Part shown: piece after piece, positions 1-12,953 of the stretch
Position numbering within the stretch: position 1 is the stretch's first letter
Layout: each line of letters opens with the position of its first letter
Source: Phytoseiulus persimilis
Lineage: Eukaryota > Arthropoda > Arachnida > Mesostigmata > Phytoseiidae
Assembly (NCBI GenBank): GCA_037576195.1
Contig: CM075102.1
Location: 43,582,745 to 43,646,744, forward strand
Length of the DNA stretch: 64,000 bases
Direction: 5' to 3'
Made by a program: the position numbers and the translations under genes
Notes under the pieces: generated by a model
Told to the model about the DNA's origin: nothing
Seen by the model: only the letters and a program-made list of their open reading frames with translations
Databases searched by the model: none

Positions 1-1775
1 GAATCACGCTCAACGTAACTTTGTGAGCGAGTGCGCCGGGCTAAAGCTGTTGGTGATCGCTTCGCGAACGCTCTGGCTTTTGTAGCAGCGCCGTTTTATG
101 CGCGTTGTGAAGCTGCGGGGATTTCAATTACTTGTGAGTGGCCTGCACTGCGGTAGACAGTTCGTCAAGTCGGAGGGAGAATTTCTGCGTTTGTGATGGA
201 ACACTCGTTCAGATCGGGAAAAAGTGATCTGCAACTGAGGCCGACGGAGGAGGTACTGAGGCGGACAGGCAGGAGGGAACGGTTAGAGGAAAAACGGGAT
301 AGATAGATTCAATCGCTCTTTGGCTCGAGTCCCTGAGGGATCCGTCCGGAACAGCTTTGATCTTGCTTTGTGTGAGAGCTCGAACATAAGACGACGTCGA
401 CGGTGGCGATGCTCCGCTCCGATGGTGTGGCACATTTCATGCGTGGAAATACGACATCGCTCGGAGTTTGAGATTTCGGGCGCTCCGGTGCTCGCTCGTC
501 CTGTCCAAGCACCCGTGAGCCCCATTTTATGAATCTGATTCCGCCAAATTTTCGATCACATATCTCGCCCCATGCTTTCGTCGTTCCGAGAGGCTCTTTG
601 AAATGTTCGCCCTGATTTTTTCCCAAGCCACGGAACGAGACGTTTGGAAGACATGTTCGACTTTGCTATGGGCTGCTCCTCATACGATCTCGAGTGGAAG
701 ATTGCGTCGAAGAAACTGCTGTACGCTATTCCGTGAGCAGGGTCGGCTGATTGATAAAGGCGATGATCATTCATCTCGATAGGAGTTTATCGTGTTCTAC
801 GACTCAGCCAGCGAACCGGTCACGCAGCCGTCGGCCAACGTCGGTACAAGTCTCACCCTGCTCGCCCTGCTCGGTGAGAGCCTTCCGCCAAGTTGTTAGC
901 GCGGGCTCGCTCGGCTACACGAACTTTTCAGCTCACTCAGTTTCAGCTCAGAAAAGGTCATCGTTATCAGCACCATCATCACCACTGGGACGGGTGGATG
1001 AAGACCGTCCATTACTTCTCGAGTGATCGAGTTTCAACGACTGGTCAGCTCGAGGCGGATGCCAAGGGAGTCGAATTTGGAATCTGATTGGATTTTCCAC
1101 CGCTTCGAAACGAAGAACTTTTTGGAACACGATTCGGAACGATCTAGATTCCTCCGAATGATCGCTAGAGGTGCTCCCGGGGAATACTGCTAGACAGAAT
1201 TAGGAAGCCTAAACGTTTACCCGGTCCATCGCATCGTGATTTGTGCCGACGGGTACTCGATAACGAACTCGGGAGAGATATGTTGCAGCCACAACTGTTG
1301 GCTAGTAGCAAATGGTTCGATTGCGGCCCCAACTAAGCGATGATACATCGACCAGCCAATACGACGGTTGGTCGAACGAACGATCGAGCGGACACTCTGC
1401 CCTCAGATGCCACACCTGTCATGCATGCCGATAGTTGGAGAGCGAAGCGATCCACACTTGAAACCTATTCCGTCAAGGTTCTTCCATGCGTTTTGTTTGT
1501 CCCGCTCCTTCCGGAATATCCTGATTGAGTTTCGCGGATGGAGGTTTTATACGACGAGCGAAACCGATTCTATTTCGTAGAGATCGGGCGAATCCTACGA
1601 CGGCGCTGTCGCACTCAGGAATTGTGTGCTGAAATGAGCTTGTGAAACGCTCATCTCGCCGAGAATTATCCGCCGAGTTTCTGCGTCGCACAACCGAGCG
1701 AGAGCTCCTGTCGCTCGTGGTCTGGAGCCGGATCCTACCCAGTCATGTCCAGACTCGACTCCAGCTGTCCCGCAG
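1..1775. other. Upstream flank or intron before first visible plexin exon
   Basis: I see no exon of a semaphorin or PSI domain here on either strand. The open frames present are short and overlap on both strands without recognisable motifs. Since the plexin reading frame enters at 1776 through a splice acceptor, this stretch is most likely an intron of the plexin gene, with the 5' exons outside the window. Confidence 0.4.
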
Positions 1776-3985
1776 CTCAGACTCAAGGAATCGTTCTTGT
1801 TCCAGGAGGTGCAACTGACGGGCGTCTATCCTCGGGTCGGACCCCAGTCCGGAGGAACCCGGATCTACCTCAACGGGACCAACTTGAACGTTGGGAGCAA
1901 CGTCAAGGTTATGTTGGACGACATCCCCTGTCTGGTGGAAAGGTGAATGACGGGCACAGCCGTTCCGGGGAAAAAAATCTGCTTGTACACGATTCTCCTC
2001 CAAGACATAGCCGAGACAGCTTTGGACCAGGATCCGTTCCAAGAATTCCTGGACAACTCAAGTCGCCGACATTAAACTTCATTCCAGGTCGCTAGCGTCA
2101 TCGAGCCAACTGAGCTGCCGCACCTCTCGAGCTCCTCTCTACAATTACAAAGTCGAGCGGTTGATCCTTACGATTGATAACGCCAACCACACGTTGGCGA
2201 ACCCCTTCGTTTTTGTCCAAGACCCGAACATCATCGACATACACCCGCTGAAAAGTTACCTCAGCGGCGGTCGGGAAATTCTAGTCCGAGGAGAGTATCT
2301 GGATTCGGTTCAACAGCCGAAGATGGCGGTTTTCGACGAGCAGGAAAAGCTGATCAACGAGACGGTAAGTGTGTTGAACGGATTGCTCCGCGTCTCCATT
2401 TCGTCGTTGCGAGAGAGTGCTCGGCTTAATACTGTTTAGCGAAAGAGCGTTACTCAAGTTATATCGTGAGGTATGCCATTCGCGGAACCTCTGGGCATCT
2501 CGACGAACCGCTGCCACGGGTAGGATGGATGGGCCAAGAATGAGGAGATGGGCGATTGATGAACAATATATTGGACACGAGCTGCTTCTTTCGGCGCCGG
2601 ATCCAATCAGTACTGAATATGCATCAAGGTAATAAGGCGGGGCCGGTAGCACATCTTGAACAGCTCTTCCCTGCTACCATAGTTCCGTTGGCTCCTTTTC
2701 TCGACTTCGCGCGAAATGGTCTTTCGGAAGGAGACAGAAGTCACGATCTCGTTATGTCGCATTCTTCGCTGATTTGCACAGACCCGGGGATTATCGTCGT
2801 CAGGAGGCGGACTGCTTGATTGCAGATAATATTGACGTTCGCAGCGGAGGCTTTGATAAATACGTGACCGACATCATACACTGATATTGGACCGGAGCGA
2901 GAGACGAAGATGACCTTTGATGACAATCCTTATTCATGATCATGACTTCAATAACGTTGCATCCTTTCGAGGAAAGAGACCAATCGAACGCAAGCACGAC
3001 GAGCGATTGGTTATTATGCGATGCAAGTATTGGGGAATCTGAGGCAGCCATGCGGCACGGCCTCGCAGCCTCCCGGTGTCTGGACTTGGCACCAAGTCCG
3101 CCAAGAATCCAAGCCCGATCGGGAGTCGAATCTCACGACGACTCAAAAATAGATAGCTGACGCAGCCGCTGCAGATGATGAAATCCCTGAATAATGTACT
3201 ATGCTTCGCAGACATGCAACGTTGTCAACTCGACTTTGATGCTGTGTCCATCTCCGTTCCTGTTGGGCTCAAATCCCAGCCATCAGAGCGACCAACCTGG
3301 TTTCGACTCGCCTTATGAAGAACACCTCAAACTCGGATTTATTATGGATCAAGTAGACCAGTTGCGTCAGATGGATGTTTTCTTCCCAACGGTGAGCCTT
3401 CGAGGGTTGCGAACTCTGAGCATAGTATGCCGTCGCCAGCACCGACTTGAACCTTCAGATCGGAAATCACGACACTCCTTCTTCCCCAAACGCAGGTGCC
3501 TTCAATCATAACCTACATTCGTGATCCAGTGCTATTCACTTTTGGAGAACCAGACTCGGTTAAACTTTACAAGGGAGACACCCTCGTCATTGAAGGGGAG
3601 AATCTGATGTCAGCCAGTGACCAGAACGAAATCACGGTGTTCATTGGCGTTCGACAGTGCAACGTGGGTATCCCCTCTACTAAAGCTTGATAGATTCGAG
3701 GTCGATAGGAGCCATAACAGTGATTACTGACTCCCGTATTCTCGATATTGCTGAGAAACACGTCATCTGAATCTCCGCAGGTAACGTCCTTGTCGCAAAC
3801 TCAGATTGTTTGTCTGCCTCCGATCGACGCTCCCGGTCCTACCGATCACCAGGGACGGAGGACGCACCTTCCAAAAGTGGTGGTGCAGATCGGGTCGAAC
3901 CTGATCTACACTATTGGTTCTCTTCGTTACGAAATGGCCAAGCTGTACAACCTGCCCCCGGAAATCATGGGTGTGATAGCAACAG
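1776..3985 (+). CDS. Plexin extracellular IPT/TIG region (exons 1-5 of window)
   Basis: The first exon carries the plexin IPT opening [20 protein letters not shown] and a cysteine in DDIPCLVE. The second exon contains the next IPT ([19 protein letters not shown]). The third exon has [14 protein letters not shown] followed by a GFIMDQV-type strand, a conserved plexin feature. The fourth has a further IPT-like repeat ([16 protein letters not shown]) ending RQCN, and the fifth completes it with QIVCLPP. These beta-sandwich domains form the membrane-proximal stalk. The donor of exon 4 is placed at 3663 because only that site keeps the frame into exon 5, and the donor of exon 5 at 3985 for the same reason. 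Confidence 0.88.
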
Positions 3986-6900
3986 GTACAGGACTCATGA
4001 TCTCGATCGTTGGGTAGCGTTCATCCTGCCCCAAGCGCCGTGAACATCTCGCTCTCGAAATCATCTTGTTAATCCCATTGCAGGAGGCGCCATCCTGATC
4101 CTGATAAGTGTTCTCGTGCTCGCGCTGCTGCGTCACAAGAACTCCCAGGCAGAGCGCGAATACAAACGGATCCAGCTGCAGATGGCTACGCTGGAGAACT
4201 CCGTTCGTTCGGAGTGTAAACAGGCCTTCGCTGAACTCCAGACCGACCTGACCGACCTCGACAAAGACATCCAGCTGAGCGGTATTCCGATCCTGCACAA
4301 TTCGCGCTATTTGGAGAAGATATTCTTCCCCGGGGTGCCGAACACCAATGTGTTCCAGCTTATCAAAGTGAGTGACACCTCGAACTTCGTAAATTGGCTC
4401 GGAGTTCCGCCACCAATAGGATTTTCCGGCCCGGGAGCCGATTCGATAGAATGCGATGTTCCCTTGAATCGGCGGATATGGCGCAGTCTGCCCCGATCGA
4501 TCCGGGAGTCTTCGTGGATCCGGAAGCTCGAATGGTTCCCCTCATGGCGGGCAGGGGCATGGTGACGCCGTTCGTACAGCTGCGCTTCTGGTTTGTTGGG
4601 CCAACCTGAGGTTCCGCACTGCGGAATCCGCAGCGTTCGAATCATTATATCGGAACTTTCTGGGTCCTCTATCTCGCCGCCGCGGCAGGGCTTCTCAAGA
4701 CTTCGCGACCAAACTCTATTCAGAGTTACTCGTTCTATTAGAGACATCAAGCGAGAGCGCTCAGAATGAGAGGCAGCGGCAGCCGAGACGACGGTGAACG
4801 CTGCGAGAACAATCATCAGGATTCATCTCGAAAATTCTTCTCTTCGAAGAAATCATTAGCAACCAATGAACGAGAGGCGCACGTGGGAGAACGAGGGACT
4901 TTTGATTCATTCGAAAGTCACTCACTTCTCGCGGGACCGTCCGAGGGCTCGGATTGCCTCATGAAAATATTCCGTGATGGAAACAGCTTGCTCAGTCGAA
5001 GACGAGAATATTTCATCATCTCAATTTTCCCCGCCTCGCTCCGATCGAAATCGAAAAGGCTGACGCGGTCGGCGTTTATTGTCAATGCATAAATTACGGT
5101 TCTCGACGGTGTGGGATCCAGACCTGATCTCGAGCGATTGTCTCATGAAACTGATGGAGCCCCTAGGGAGGCGAAACTTGCGAGTGGTGACTTACGAATA
5201 TACTTTCTCAGCCTATGAACAATGGATCCTCCAATAACTACGAGGTGGCTATGGCGAACTTTGAAATTCTCGTCAACAACAAGGCATTTCTGCTGACGTT
5301 CGTGGAAACCTTGGAACGCCAGAATACTTTTTCCATCCGAGACAAGTGAGTGGCATTCGACATGGAACGTTTGGAGCGTGGCATTCCCCGAGCGCTCTGT
5401 TATTTGCACCGAAAATCCGCCTTCGGCTGATTAAGGGACTCATGCGTGCTCTATTTCAGGGTCAATGTTGCTTCCCTCGTAATGGTGATTCTCATCGACA
5501 AAATGGACTACGCCACTGAGTGAGTTTCGGCCTCTTGCCTCCTCGACGCATTCTCGTTTCCTTAATGATTCCAATGTTGATCTCACATGAAACTGATCCT
5601 CCGACTCTGAATTCTCCCAAATGTATGCGGAGGCTCAGCCAACATACGTAGGTTAACGGGTTTCCTTGGGTGCGTTTCAGGGTGCTGAAGGAACTTTTGG
5701 TAAAACTGATCGATAAATACGCCCAGACAAAACATCCGCAGCTGATGCTCCGGAGGTAAGACAAAAGCGCCCTTTGCGTCAGTGGGTCGATTTTCTCTAA
5801 AGAGGAGGACGTCGTGTTCCGTGGTCCCGGCTTGATTTCTTGATTGCAGAGCTCTCGCTCGACGATGCGTTATTCACTATGGTCGTCAACTTTTTCGTCA
5901 TAGAGTCATATTTTAGCGTTCCTTGTCTGATGATATCGTTCTCCTCCGAGACTTGGGAACACTTCATCCTTCCTTGCGCTTATCACTGGCACGACGATGG
6001 TTTATCTGATGTTCCCCATTCTTTGACTTTCTGCTCGGGACAGCATCAATGGGGCCGTGCAAATCCATGGCAGTACCTGTCGCAATGACCGCTGAGCCGT
6101 CGAAGGCTCGACGTTGAAGTGCTTACTCTACGATCTGAACTCCCTCTTTGCAGAACGGAATCGGTTGTAGAAAAGATGCTTTCAAACTGGTTATCCGTGT
6201 GCATGTACCAGCATATCGTGGAAACTTCGGCACGACCGATGTTCCTCCTGTTGAAGGCTCTGAAGCAGCAGATCGAGAAGGGACCGATCGATGCAGTGAC
6301 TCACGACGCACGCTATTCATTGTCAGAGGAGCGCCTGCTTCGTGAGCAGATAAACTACAACATCGTAATTCTGCACGTGCTTCACGAGGAAATGGACGCT
6401 GACGATAAGGTCGTCGTGCGTGCCAACGACTGTGACACGATTTCTCAAGTTAAACAGAAGATCCTTGACGTTCTCTTCAAAAGCGTGCCTTTCTCTGAGA
6501 GACCCAACATTTATTCCATTGACATCGGTAAGCGGACTTTTCTTCACACCACTCATGATTGTTGTCCCGGAATATGTTGCTGATCAATCAGCACGCTGGT
6601 GGGAACTATAATAGTCTGCTTTTTCGACACGCGCTCCGACAACACACTGATTCGATTACAGAGTGGCGTCACGGCCGCGGTCCTGCCCCCCTTCTCCTCG
6701 CGGACGTTGATGGAAGCTCGGTTTGTCAGGATGGCCTAAAGCGTTTCAACACCTTGGCTCACTATGGCATCACGGACACAGCGGTTGTTTCAGTTATGCG
6801 GAGGAATTCAAACTATGAGACCCTTAGCCGGATCAATAACCTCCACGCGGATCCGAGCTCCTGTTGGCATCTCGTGCGACCCAACGATAATCCTTTGAGG

Positions 6901-7712
6901 CATAAGAACATAGCCGAAATTTATCTCACGAGACTGCTGTCCACCAAAGGCACAATTCAGAATTTTGTCGACGACTTCTTCGCGTCCATCCTCACTGCCT
7001 CTGAGGGCTTGCCTCTAGCGGTGAAGTGGTTGTTTGACTTATTCGATACGTACGCCTACAAACACGGGTTGGAAAACTTCGAGGAGGTGGCGCAGGCCTG
7101 GAAGAGCAACTCCCTACCGTTGCGATTCTGGGTGAACCTTCTGAAGAATCCTGATTTCGTCTTCGATATCGATAAAAGTCCGGTCCTAGACGCCTCCCTC
7201 TCCGTGATTGCACAATCGTTCATGGATGCTTGCGCGCAGTCGGACCATCGACTCGGAAAGAACTCTCCGTCGTCGAAGTTGCTGTTCGCTAAAGACATTC
7301 CTCAGTATCGCAAGCTCATAGATAATTTCTATCGAGATGTAGCAAGCTTCCCTCCTGTGGGGGATCATCAACTCGCGCACTATATGAGACAACTATCTGG
7401 GGTGAGTAACACGGGAGATTCGTCGCTACCAGCGCAATCGTAGGAACTCCTTTCCATGGCCTAATCGGTATCGAACTCGGTCTGGGAACTCATTTCAATA
7501 CTTCTTTGCAGCAATACACCGCTCAGGTTGACACCACGAACGCGCTGAAAGAGCTGTACATTTATGCTGCAAAGTACAACACTCAACTGTTGGCAGCTCT
7601 CGAAGATCGTGAAGGAGGCACCCTCGGCGATTCGTCAGCCCACAGTCTAGTGAATCGACTGAGAATGATCGAGGCGAGATACAGAGCCGGTACATTGAAG
7701 CGATATGTTTGA
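1776..7712 (+). CDS. Plexin (probably B-type), C-terminal 954 residues, 12 exons, 5' incomplete
   Basis: Semaphorin receptor of the plasma membrane; its intracellular GAP acts on R-Ras/Rap GTPases in axon guidance and cell movement. Exons read by eye: 1776-1942, 2088-2364, 3212-3391, 3496-3663, 3781-3985, 4084-4367, 5212-5345, 5460-5519, 5681-5755, 6154-6527, 6662-7401, 7512-7712. All junctions are GT-AG and all phases agree (2,865 bases, 955 codons). The order is IPT domains, membrane segment, juxtamembrane helix, GAP half 1, RBD insert, GAP half 2, stop. [13 protein letters not shown] and YKRIQLQ are closer to B-type than A-type plexins as I remember them. The protein ends GTLKRYV, without the VTDL-type PDZ ligand of vertebrate plexin-Bs. 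The sema and PSI domains are not in the window. Family confidence is high; the A/B assignment is tentative. Confidence 0.93.
4084..7712 (+). CDS. Plexin transmembrane and intracellular GAP region (exons 6-12 of window)
   Basis: Exon 6 opens with the membrane segment [16 protein letters not shown], then the basic stop-transfer RHKN and a juxtamembrane coiled coil, reaching [20 protein letters not shown], a plexin hallmark. GAP half 1 runs through exons 7-10 and includes the arginine motif [14 protein letters not shown]. The RBD, which binds Rho-family GTPases, spans the 6527/6662 junction ([13 protein letters not shown], then EWRHGR). GAP half 2 lies in exon 11 with [20 protein letters not shown] and the second arginine finger [13 protein letters not shown]. 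Both catalytic arginines therefore look intact. Exon 12 gives the C-terminal helix with [18 protein letters not shown]. Confidence 0.93.
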
Positions 7713-8475
7713 GGATGAGCTTCTACGACATTTTCCTGATTTCGCCAGACTGTATCTTTCGAGAGGTTTCATTCCCATCCAATTCCTTGAGAAGCTGGCA
7801 TCTAATCTTCCGTTAAGTGTTGATTGATTCGTTATCAGCACCACCTCATTATGGTGGTGATGACGCGAAACCACAGATTTCGGATGGTATCCGACCCGAA
7901 GTCGAGACTGTGAAGGTGAACCTGCCCAGATATAGTTGTAAAAACGAGATGTATCATTCCGAGCGTATGTGAATAGCTAGGTCGATAACTCCAAGCCTAA
8001 ATGTTTGACAAGCTCGACGAAGTGTTGTCAGAAATCTCGAGACACAAAGCGTAGTTTCTAAGTGCAGGGTAAACATGGAACGATGTTATTTAGAGAAATA
8101 TTATTACGGGGAGTATGACGACGGTGCGTCCAGCTGCCGGAAACGTGCAATGAGTCCTTCTGTACAGAGTGACGACCGAAGTTTGAGAAGGAATGTATTG
8201 CACTCAACTTGTGCGTGCGCGCGTGTTTGCAAAAGTAAAGCAAATGGTGATGTAACTCTCAGAATTGTAAATACTCGATGTATCAAAATGATGAATGCCA
8301 GTCAAAAAAGGAGGTAGATCCTCTACGCGAGCGATAAGAACGGACGGTGAAGTTGATAAGACTGGACGCAAGAGGACTGCGTATGAAACAGAAGAGTCGA
8401 TCTGTATTTTCTTTTATACATTGATGATGACTAACAAGCGACAACGTTGAGTAATAAAATTGATATCTCTGCATA
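7713..8475 (+). promoter_or_regulatory. Plexin 3' UTR with poly(A) signal AATAAA at about 8453
   Basis: After the stop at 7710-7712 no further coding frame is seen on the plus strand, and a canonical AATAAA occurs at about 8453-8458. A small imperfect hairpin with CACCACC/GGTGGTG arms lies near 7837-7864. The UTR extent is inferred from the poly(A) signal alone. Confidence 0.5.
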
Positions 8476-9397
8476 GAACGCTGATTCTTGACTCTGGACC
8501 TGGATGAGCCATGAGGTGGAAGAAATGACTCTTGATTCTTGATGAAGAGAAGCTTCTCTGGATTCGAGTTCCTCCACGACCTAGTCCTGCTCTTATTACC
8601 TCACCAAGCTTCAGGACGGAGCCGCTTCAACCTCCAATCCCGGGTACCCGGATTGAGGGACATCATGTCCTTGAACAGGAAGGACAGGAAGAATCTCATC
8701 TGATCCGATCGGAGCAAAAGCTTTTATTTACAAGGAAGCAGTTTATAGTACATGATGATCTTTGGTCAGCACGAGGCGTATCGATTCTTTCTCGTGAAGC
8801 CTCTCCTTCAAGTCGTACCTGGGTAGCACCTCTCAGCGAATAGACGTTGTACTAGACATCTGATCCGTCTTCGTTTGAGAAGAAAAACGAGTCTACAACG
8901 CATGCGGGAATCCCGAACAATTCGCCGAACCATCAACGAAGTCTCTTCATTGGGAGAGAGTGTTGTGATCGTGCGGTACCAGCTCCTTCACTGTAGCTCT
9001 GGGACAAGATGAAACCCAAGCTTGACTGGAGTTTGCATGATTTGGAGAGAGATAGGAGCTTATCAGAAGACAGCGAGAACACCAGCTGGTGCTTCAAAAT
9101 AGTTGGAAGATTGTTTCAGCGAGAGAAGTGTCGAAGATAATTCTGGCTCTAAAAGTTGAGCTTAGACGAGTCACCGAACGAGAGTGCCATAAGATATGAG
9201 GTCTCAGAAGCTCAACTGCCGAGACAAAGGTCTTGTGGGGCCACTGCCTACGATATTAGGAGCTTGATGGAGGGCTTAGTGTATTTACACGTACCAAGTC
9301 GATAAGCAAATGATGTTTGACGTGCGGAATGTTTGATGGGTTCAAAACTATCTAGAGAGCGCACTTTCGCGTACAGGAGTGAAAAAGGACGGCTGAG
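8476..9397 (-). other. Possible 3' UTR of convergent minus-strand gene
   Basis: No convincing coding exon. On the minus strand an AATAAA (plus strand TTTATT at about 8723-8728) would suit the end of a transcript coming from 9.4-15.1 kb, making the plexin and that gene tail to tail. This rests only on the signal and the position. Confidence 0.25.
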
Positions 9398-11197
9398 TCA
9401 GTCGGTTTCAGGTCTGGGGAAGACCTGAGAGTTCCAATGGGAATACGAAGTAGAGTGCAGTGGTCCGTTCAGTACGAGCTTCTTGCGTGGAATCCGCACC
9501 GTTCTGTCAAATACTGTACTTCTCTCCTCCCTCGGCTTCCTCAGAGGCTTCTCCACGTCCGCCATCGACGAGGTCAGCGAATTCGGCGTCGATGAAGTTG
9601 ATGAGCTTTCGCCTGAATGAGAAGTTTCCCAAGTGCCATGGGGTCCGCCGTACATCACCCGACGGTTCTCTTTTGTTAGCTCAGTCAGATCGTCACGACG
9701 GCTTCCGATGGCAGCCCTGTAATACAAGTTCGATGAATTTCGTGAGTTCGCGTGTGCACTCCGAGGTCGGACACCGACGCCACCTCAATCTGGTACCAAG
9801 GAGGATTCTTCAAAGCCCTTTGCCGGGGTATGGACGATAATTGGAACCTCCTGGAGGTGTGTATGGAATAAACCCATCCAGTTTGATTCACACATTTTTC
9901 GCACGAAGTCATCGGAGCCTTAAGTATTTGAACCTCCGAACGCTCAACAACCTGTGACGACGGTGGGGAATCATCTAGATACAGTTCCGCACCTCGAGAT
10001 AGCGGAGAGAACCGAAGTTTGCTTGAGATTGGTTTCGTTCGTTCTCTTGGTAACAGGAATAGCGAGTGATCCTACACCACTCCCCTATCACAAGCCAAAC
10101 ACCAGAGGGAATTGAGATGAAAGTGATCCCGCGGATGCTTTCGTTGGCCCTCGAGGACAGATCGTACCGAAATAGATATCTGTGACGTTCGAGCGTCCAT
10201 CGTTCTCTCCGGAGCTCACTGCGCGGGATTGGTATCGCAGCTCGAGGGATCCGCTGTCTTACACGAGTTCAGCATCTCGATATCAACTCTTTTCTGCTTT
10301 CAAAGATGCCGTGTTCATTGAGCTTCGAGGCTTGAATCACGGCCAGCTCAATCTCGTACGGCTGCGAAATGTGATTCTGAAGGACGGTGTCAGTTATTTT
10401 CGATTCAGACTAACGCCAAGCCTAACACATTCCGTCCCCAGGGAGCGGTTTGACCTCCACGGAGGCCGTTGTCGTTATGAAGCTTCTGGTCAGCAACGTC
10501 AGATTTAATCGATTCCCATCCGATTTATGGTCGCCACACTCGCTCCGGAAAATTCGGTACTGGTATTCGTCCTCGGATCCCCGGTGAGGGAAAAGTTTTG
10601 TAGATTCACCCACCGAGTCGTTTCGACTTTGGGTCGCGCTGCCTGGTGATTAGAAACGCTCCTGGTTAGGATGCGCGAGCGAAGCCTTTTTTTTGCACAG
10701 ATTCACTGAAGGATTCAACAATGTAGCGGAGCTCCACCCTGACGACGTTCGACGTCGTCAGCGATGAGCTCTTTGAAGCGCGAGCTGATTCCACAACGGA
10801 CGTCGAAGAGCGCTTTGAACTTTCGGAACCGCTCGAAAGCCGCCATTCGATCATCAGGAGCGCGTGCTCCCTCGAACCTGTGTTTTAATGAACTCGTGGA
10901 GATCAGTGATGAATCGCCCGCAAGGCTGAAGGTCACAAAACTTCGAATGTGACTCTCGGACCGTTCCCTCCTTCCTGTCCAGTAGTCCAACCTGAAATAG
11001 CCAGTTCAGTTAGAGGGTCGTTGAGCTCACCTGTGTCGCTTCCTCATATCGGAATCGATGTAATTCTCTCCCGTGAGCTGCCATTGGCTCAAGGGGCCGA
11101 GACCTGACGAAGAAGCGATGACGGCCATCGGCCTTTGAGGAACGAGGGGTCTCCGCATGCTGTGGATGGAGACTGCGTCCGCGTTGCGTAGAGAAAC
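9398..11197 (-). CDS. Possible 3' exons of an unidentified minus-strand gene
   Basis: Several minus-strand stretches read as protein with plausible acceptors: 11197-11031 (acceptor TTTTGCAG, donor GTGAGC, phase 2 end), 10991 down to about 10723 (LDYWTGRRERSESHIRS, then a helical basic part FERFRKFKALF), and an open frame 9727-9398 rich in Ser/Thr ending RPETD. The gap between the first two would be an intron of only 39 bases, shorter than any intron in the neighbouring well-placed genes, so the model is doubtful. Opposite-strand frames are also open here. I do not recognise a family. Confidence 0.22.
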
Positions 11198-12953
11198 CTG
11201 CAAAATGCATCCGCATGAGAGTGACATGGATTCGAGGCAGAGAGAGGAGAGGGATCCGGCGAAAGATGTTCGAAGACTCGGAAACTTTCCGTTCTCAGAT
11301 GACTATAAATTACGGAACAGAAGCCGTCGAAAAACTTCAAAACATCCTCAAAAGCTTCCTTTGGGCGGCCCATGCAAAACATCGAGAGGGGACGGGAAGC
11401 GCTATCAGACGGAGGGGGGGGGGGAGAAACAAGCATCGTGTAAGCCGATTAAGCAGAAAGGTTTCTCGCCATTCACTAGCAACTGGAGCCTGGATGATAT
11501 TTTTGCGCTACGAACTCACAGTGCGCTCCCAACTGTAACACATCACAAGATCGTGACCCCGAATCATGCAGCCGGCGCGCTTGGGTCCACTACTGTCTTC
11601 CTTCGTGTCACTTCCTTTGGCATTTGGCACATCACAACCTTTACGCCTTCTCTGGTGCTCGCTCCGGGTCCAAGCGGAGTCCATCAAGAATGTTTTCTTC
11701 ACCAATGTTTCACGATGTTTTCTCGAAAAGAAGAAATGCACCTTCTGTTTGTAGTAGACAAAAATGTCGACTAAGAACCGCTGGGAAGCCAGTTTGGCGG
11801 CGGAGTGGACGAAGTTCCGAGAACCTTGCCGAAGTAGTCTCTGACTGACCGACGGTCTCCGATTAGGAGCTGAGTATCTGACCATCAGTCCGAATGGCCA
11901 CTTCCTTAATTCCAGCAGGCCTGAGTCCAAGCAGAGATACAGTAGGTCAAGCCAATGAGGAAGAGCCGACAGGATGCGGAAGGAAGTCGCTCACTGAATC
12001 TTTGCGTGTGGACCGGCGAGCAGTCATCCAAATGATAGTTTTAAGTTCATCGAAACCATCGAATCATTCGGAAACCTTGATCCCGTTGTTTGCTTGCATT
12101 CAATGAACGCAGCCTCTATCCGGAGACCTACCTGCGCCATTGCTACTCAGCTTAGAACTTATTTTTCCGTAGAAGGAAAACCCAAATAGAGCTAACTCTC
12201 ATAACAAGTCATGCGTGGAGCCCAAGAGAACATGCATTATTCATCAATCATTCCCCTGGGTGGATAGATGGTGAATCGGTGGATGATGCATGGATGCACG
12301 GGCTCTGGGCCTACAACGTCCGTTCGCGATGAGGAAACACGTTGAGTTGCGCTCTGCAAACCTTCGAGCAGTTCCGTAGAGATCCAGCACTCGAATTCCT
12401 TGGGGACTCTTGACTTTTGTCGTTATCCTGACGCGCACTTCGACACGGTCTGTATTCTTCAACGGTTCGGCCGTTTTCGTCCGAGACTCGAACGCTGCAC
12501 CAGTAATCCTGAATCATGTCCGTCAGGATACAACTGGCAAGAAGGCCGCTGAACATCCGAGAAGCTATTCAAATTTCAGATGCTTCTTCTTCGGGAACGA
12601 ACAATGAAATGGCGAACTCCCGGGTGAAGAACATCCCGATTTACGCAGCGGTAGTGGTGGCAAGGGGTAAGTGGTCAGACAACGTCGGCTTGTCGATGGT
12701 AAGACTTTCATGGATAGGACAGAGGGTGCCACGGTGGTTTGAACCGTGGCCTGAGCTCTGGCTTTTTCACGGTCATCTCTATTCCATTGTCAAGGGCTCG
12801 AGTTGTCTTGCTGATCAGGCCCGCTCGAATGACGAACGTTGCATAGAAGACAGGGTGACAATTGTGATTCGGGCTCGGAGCACCTTTTCGAATTCCCGCT
12901 TTCATTCCGTGAACACGGCTCCACCCTTAGACACCGCTACCTCGAGTCTTTAC

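Noticed and set aside
3664..3667. Alternative plexin donor GG|GTATCC
   Set aside because: Would put the next exon out of phase; the donor at 3663/3664 (AAC|GTGGGT) keeps the frame.
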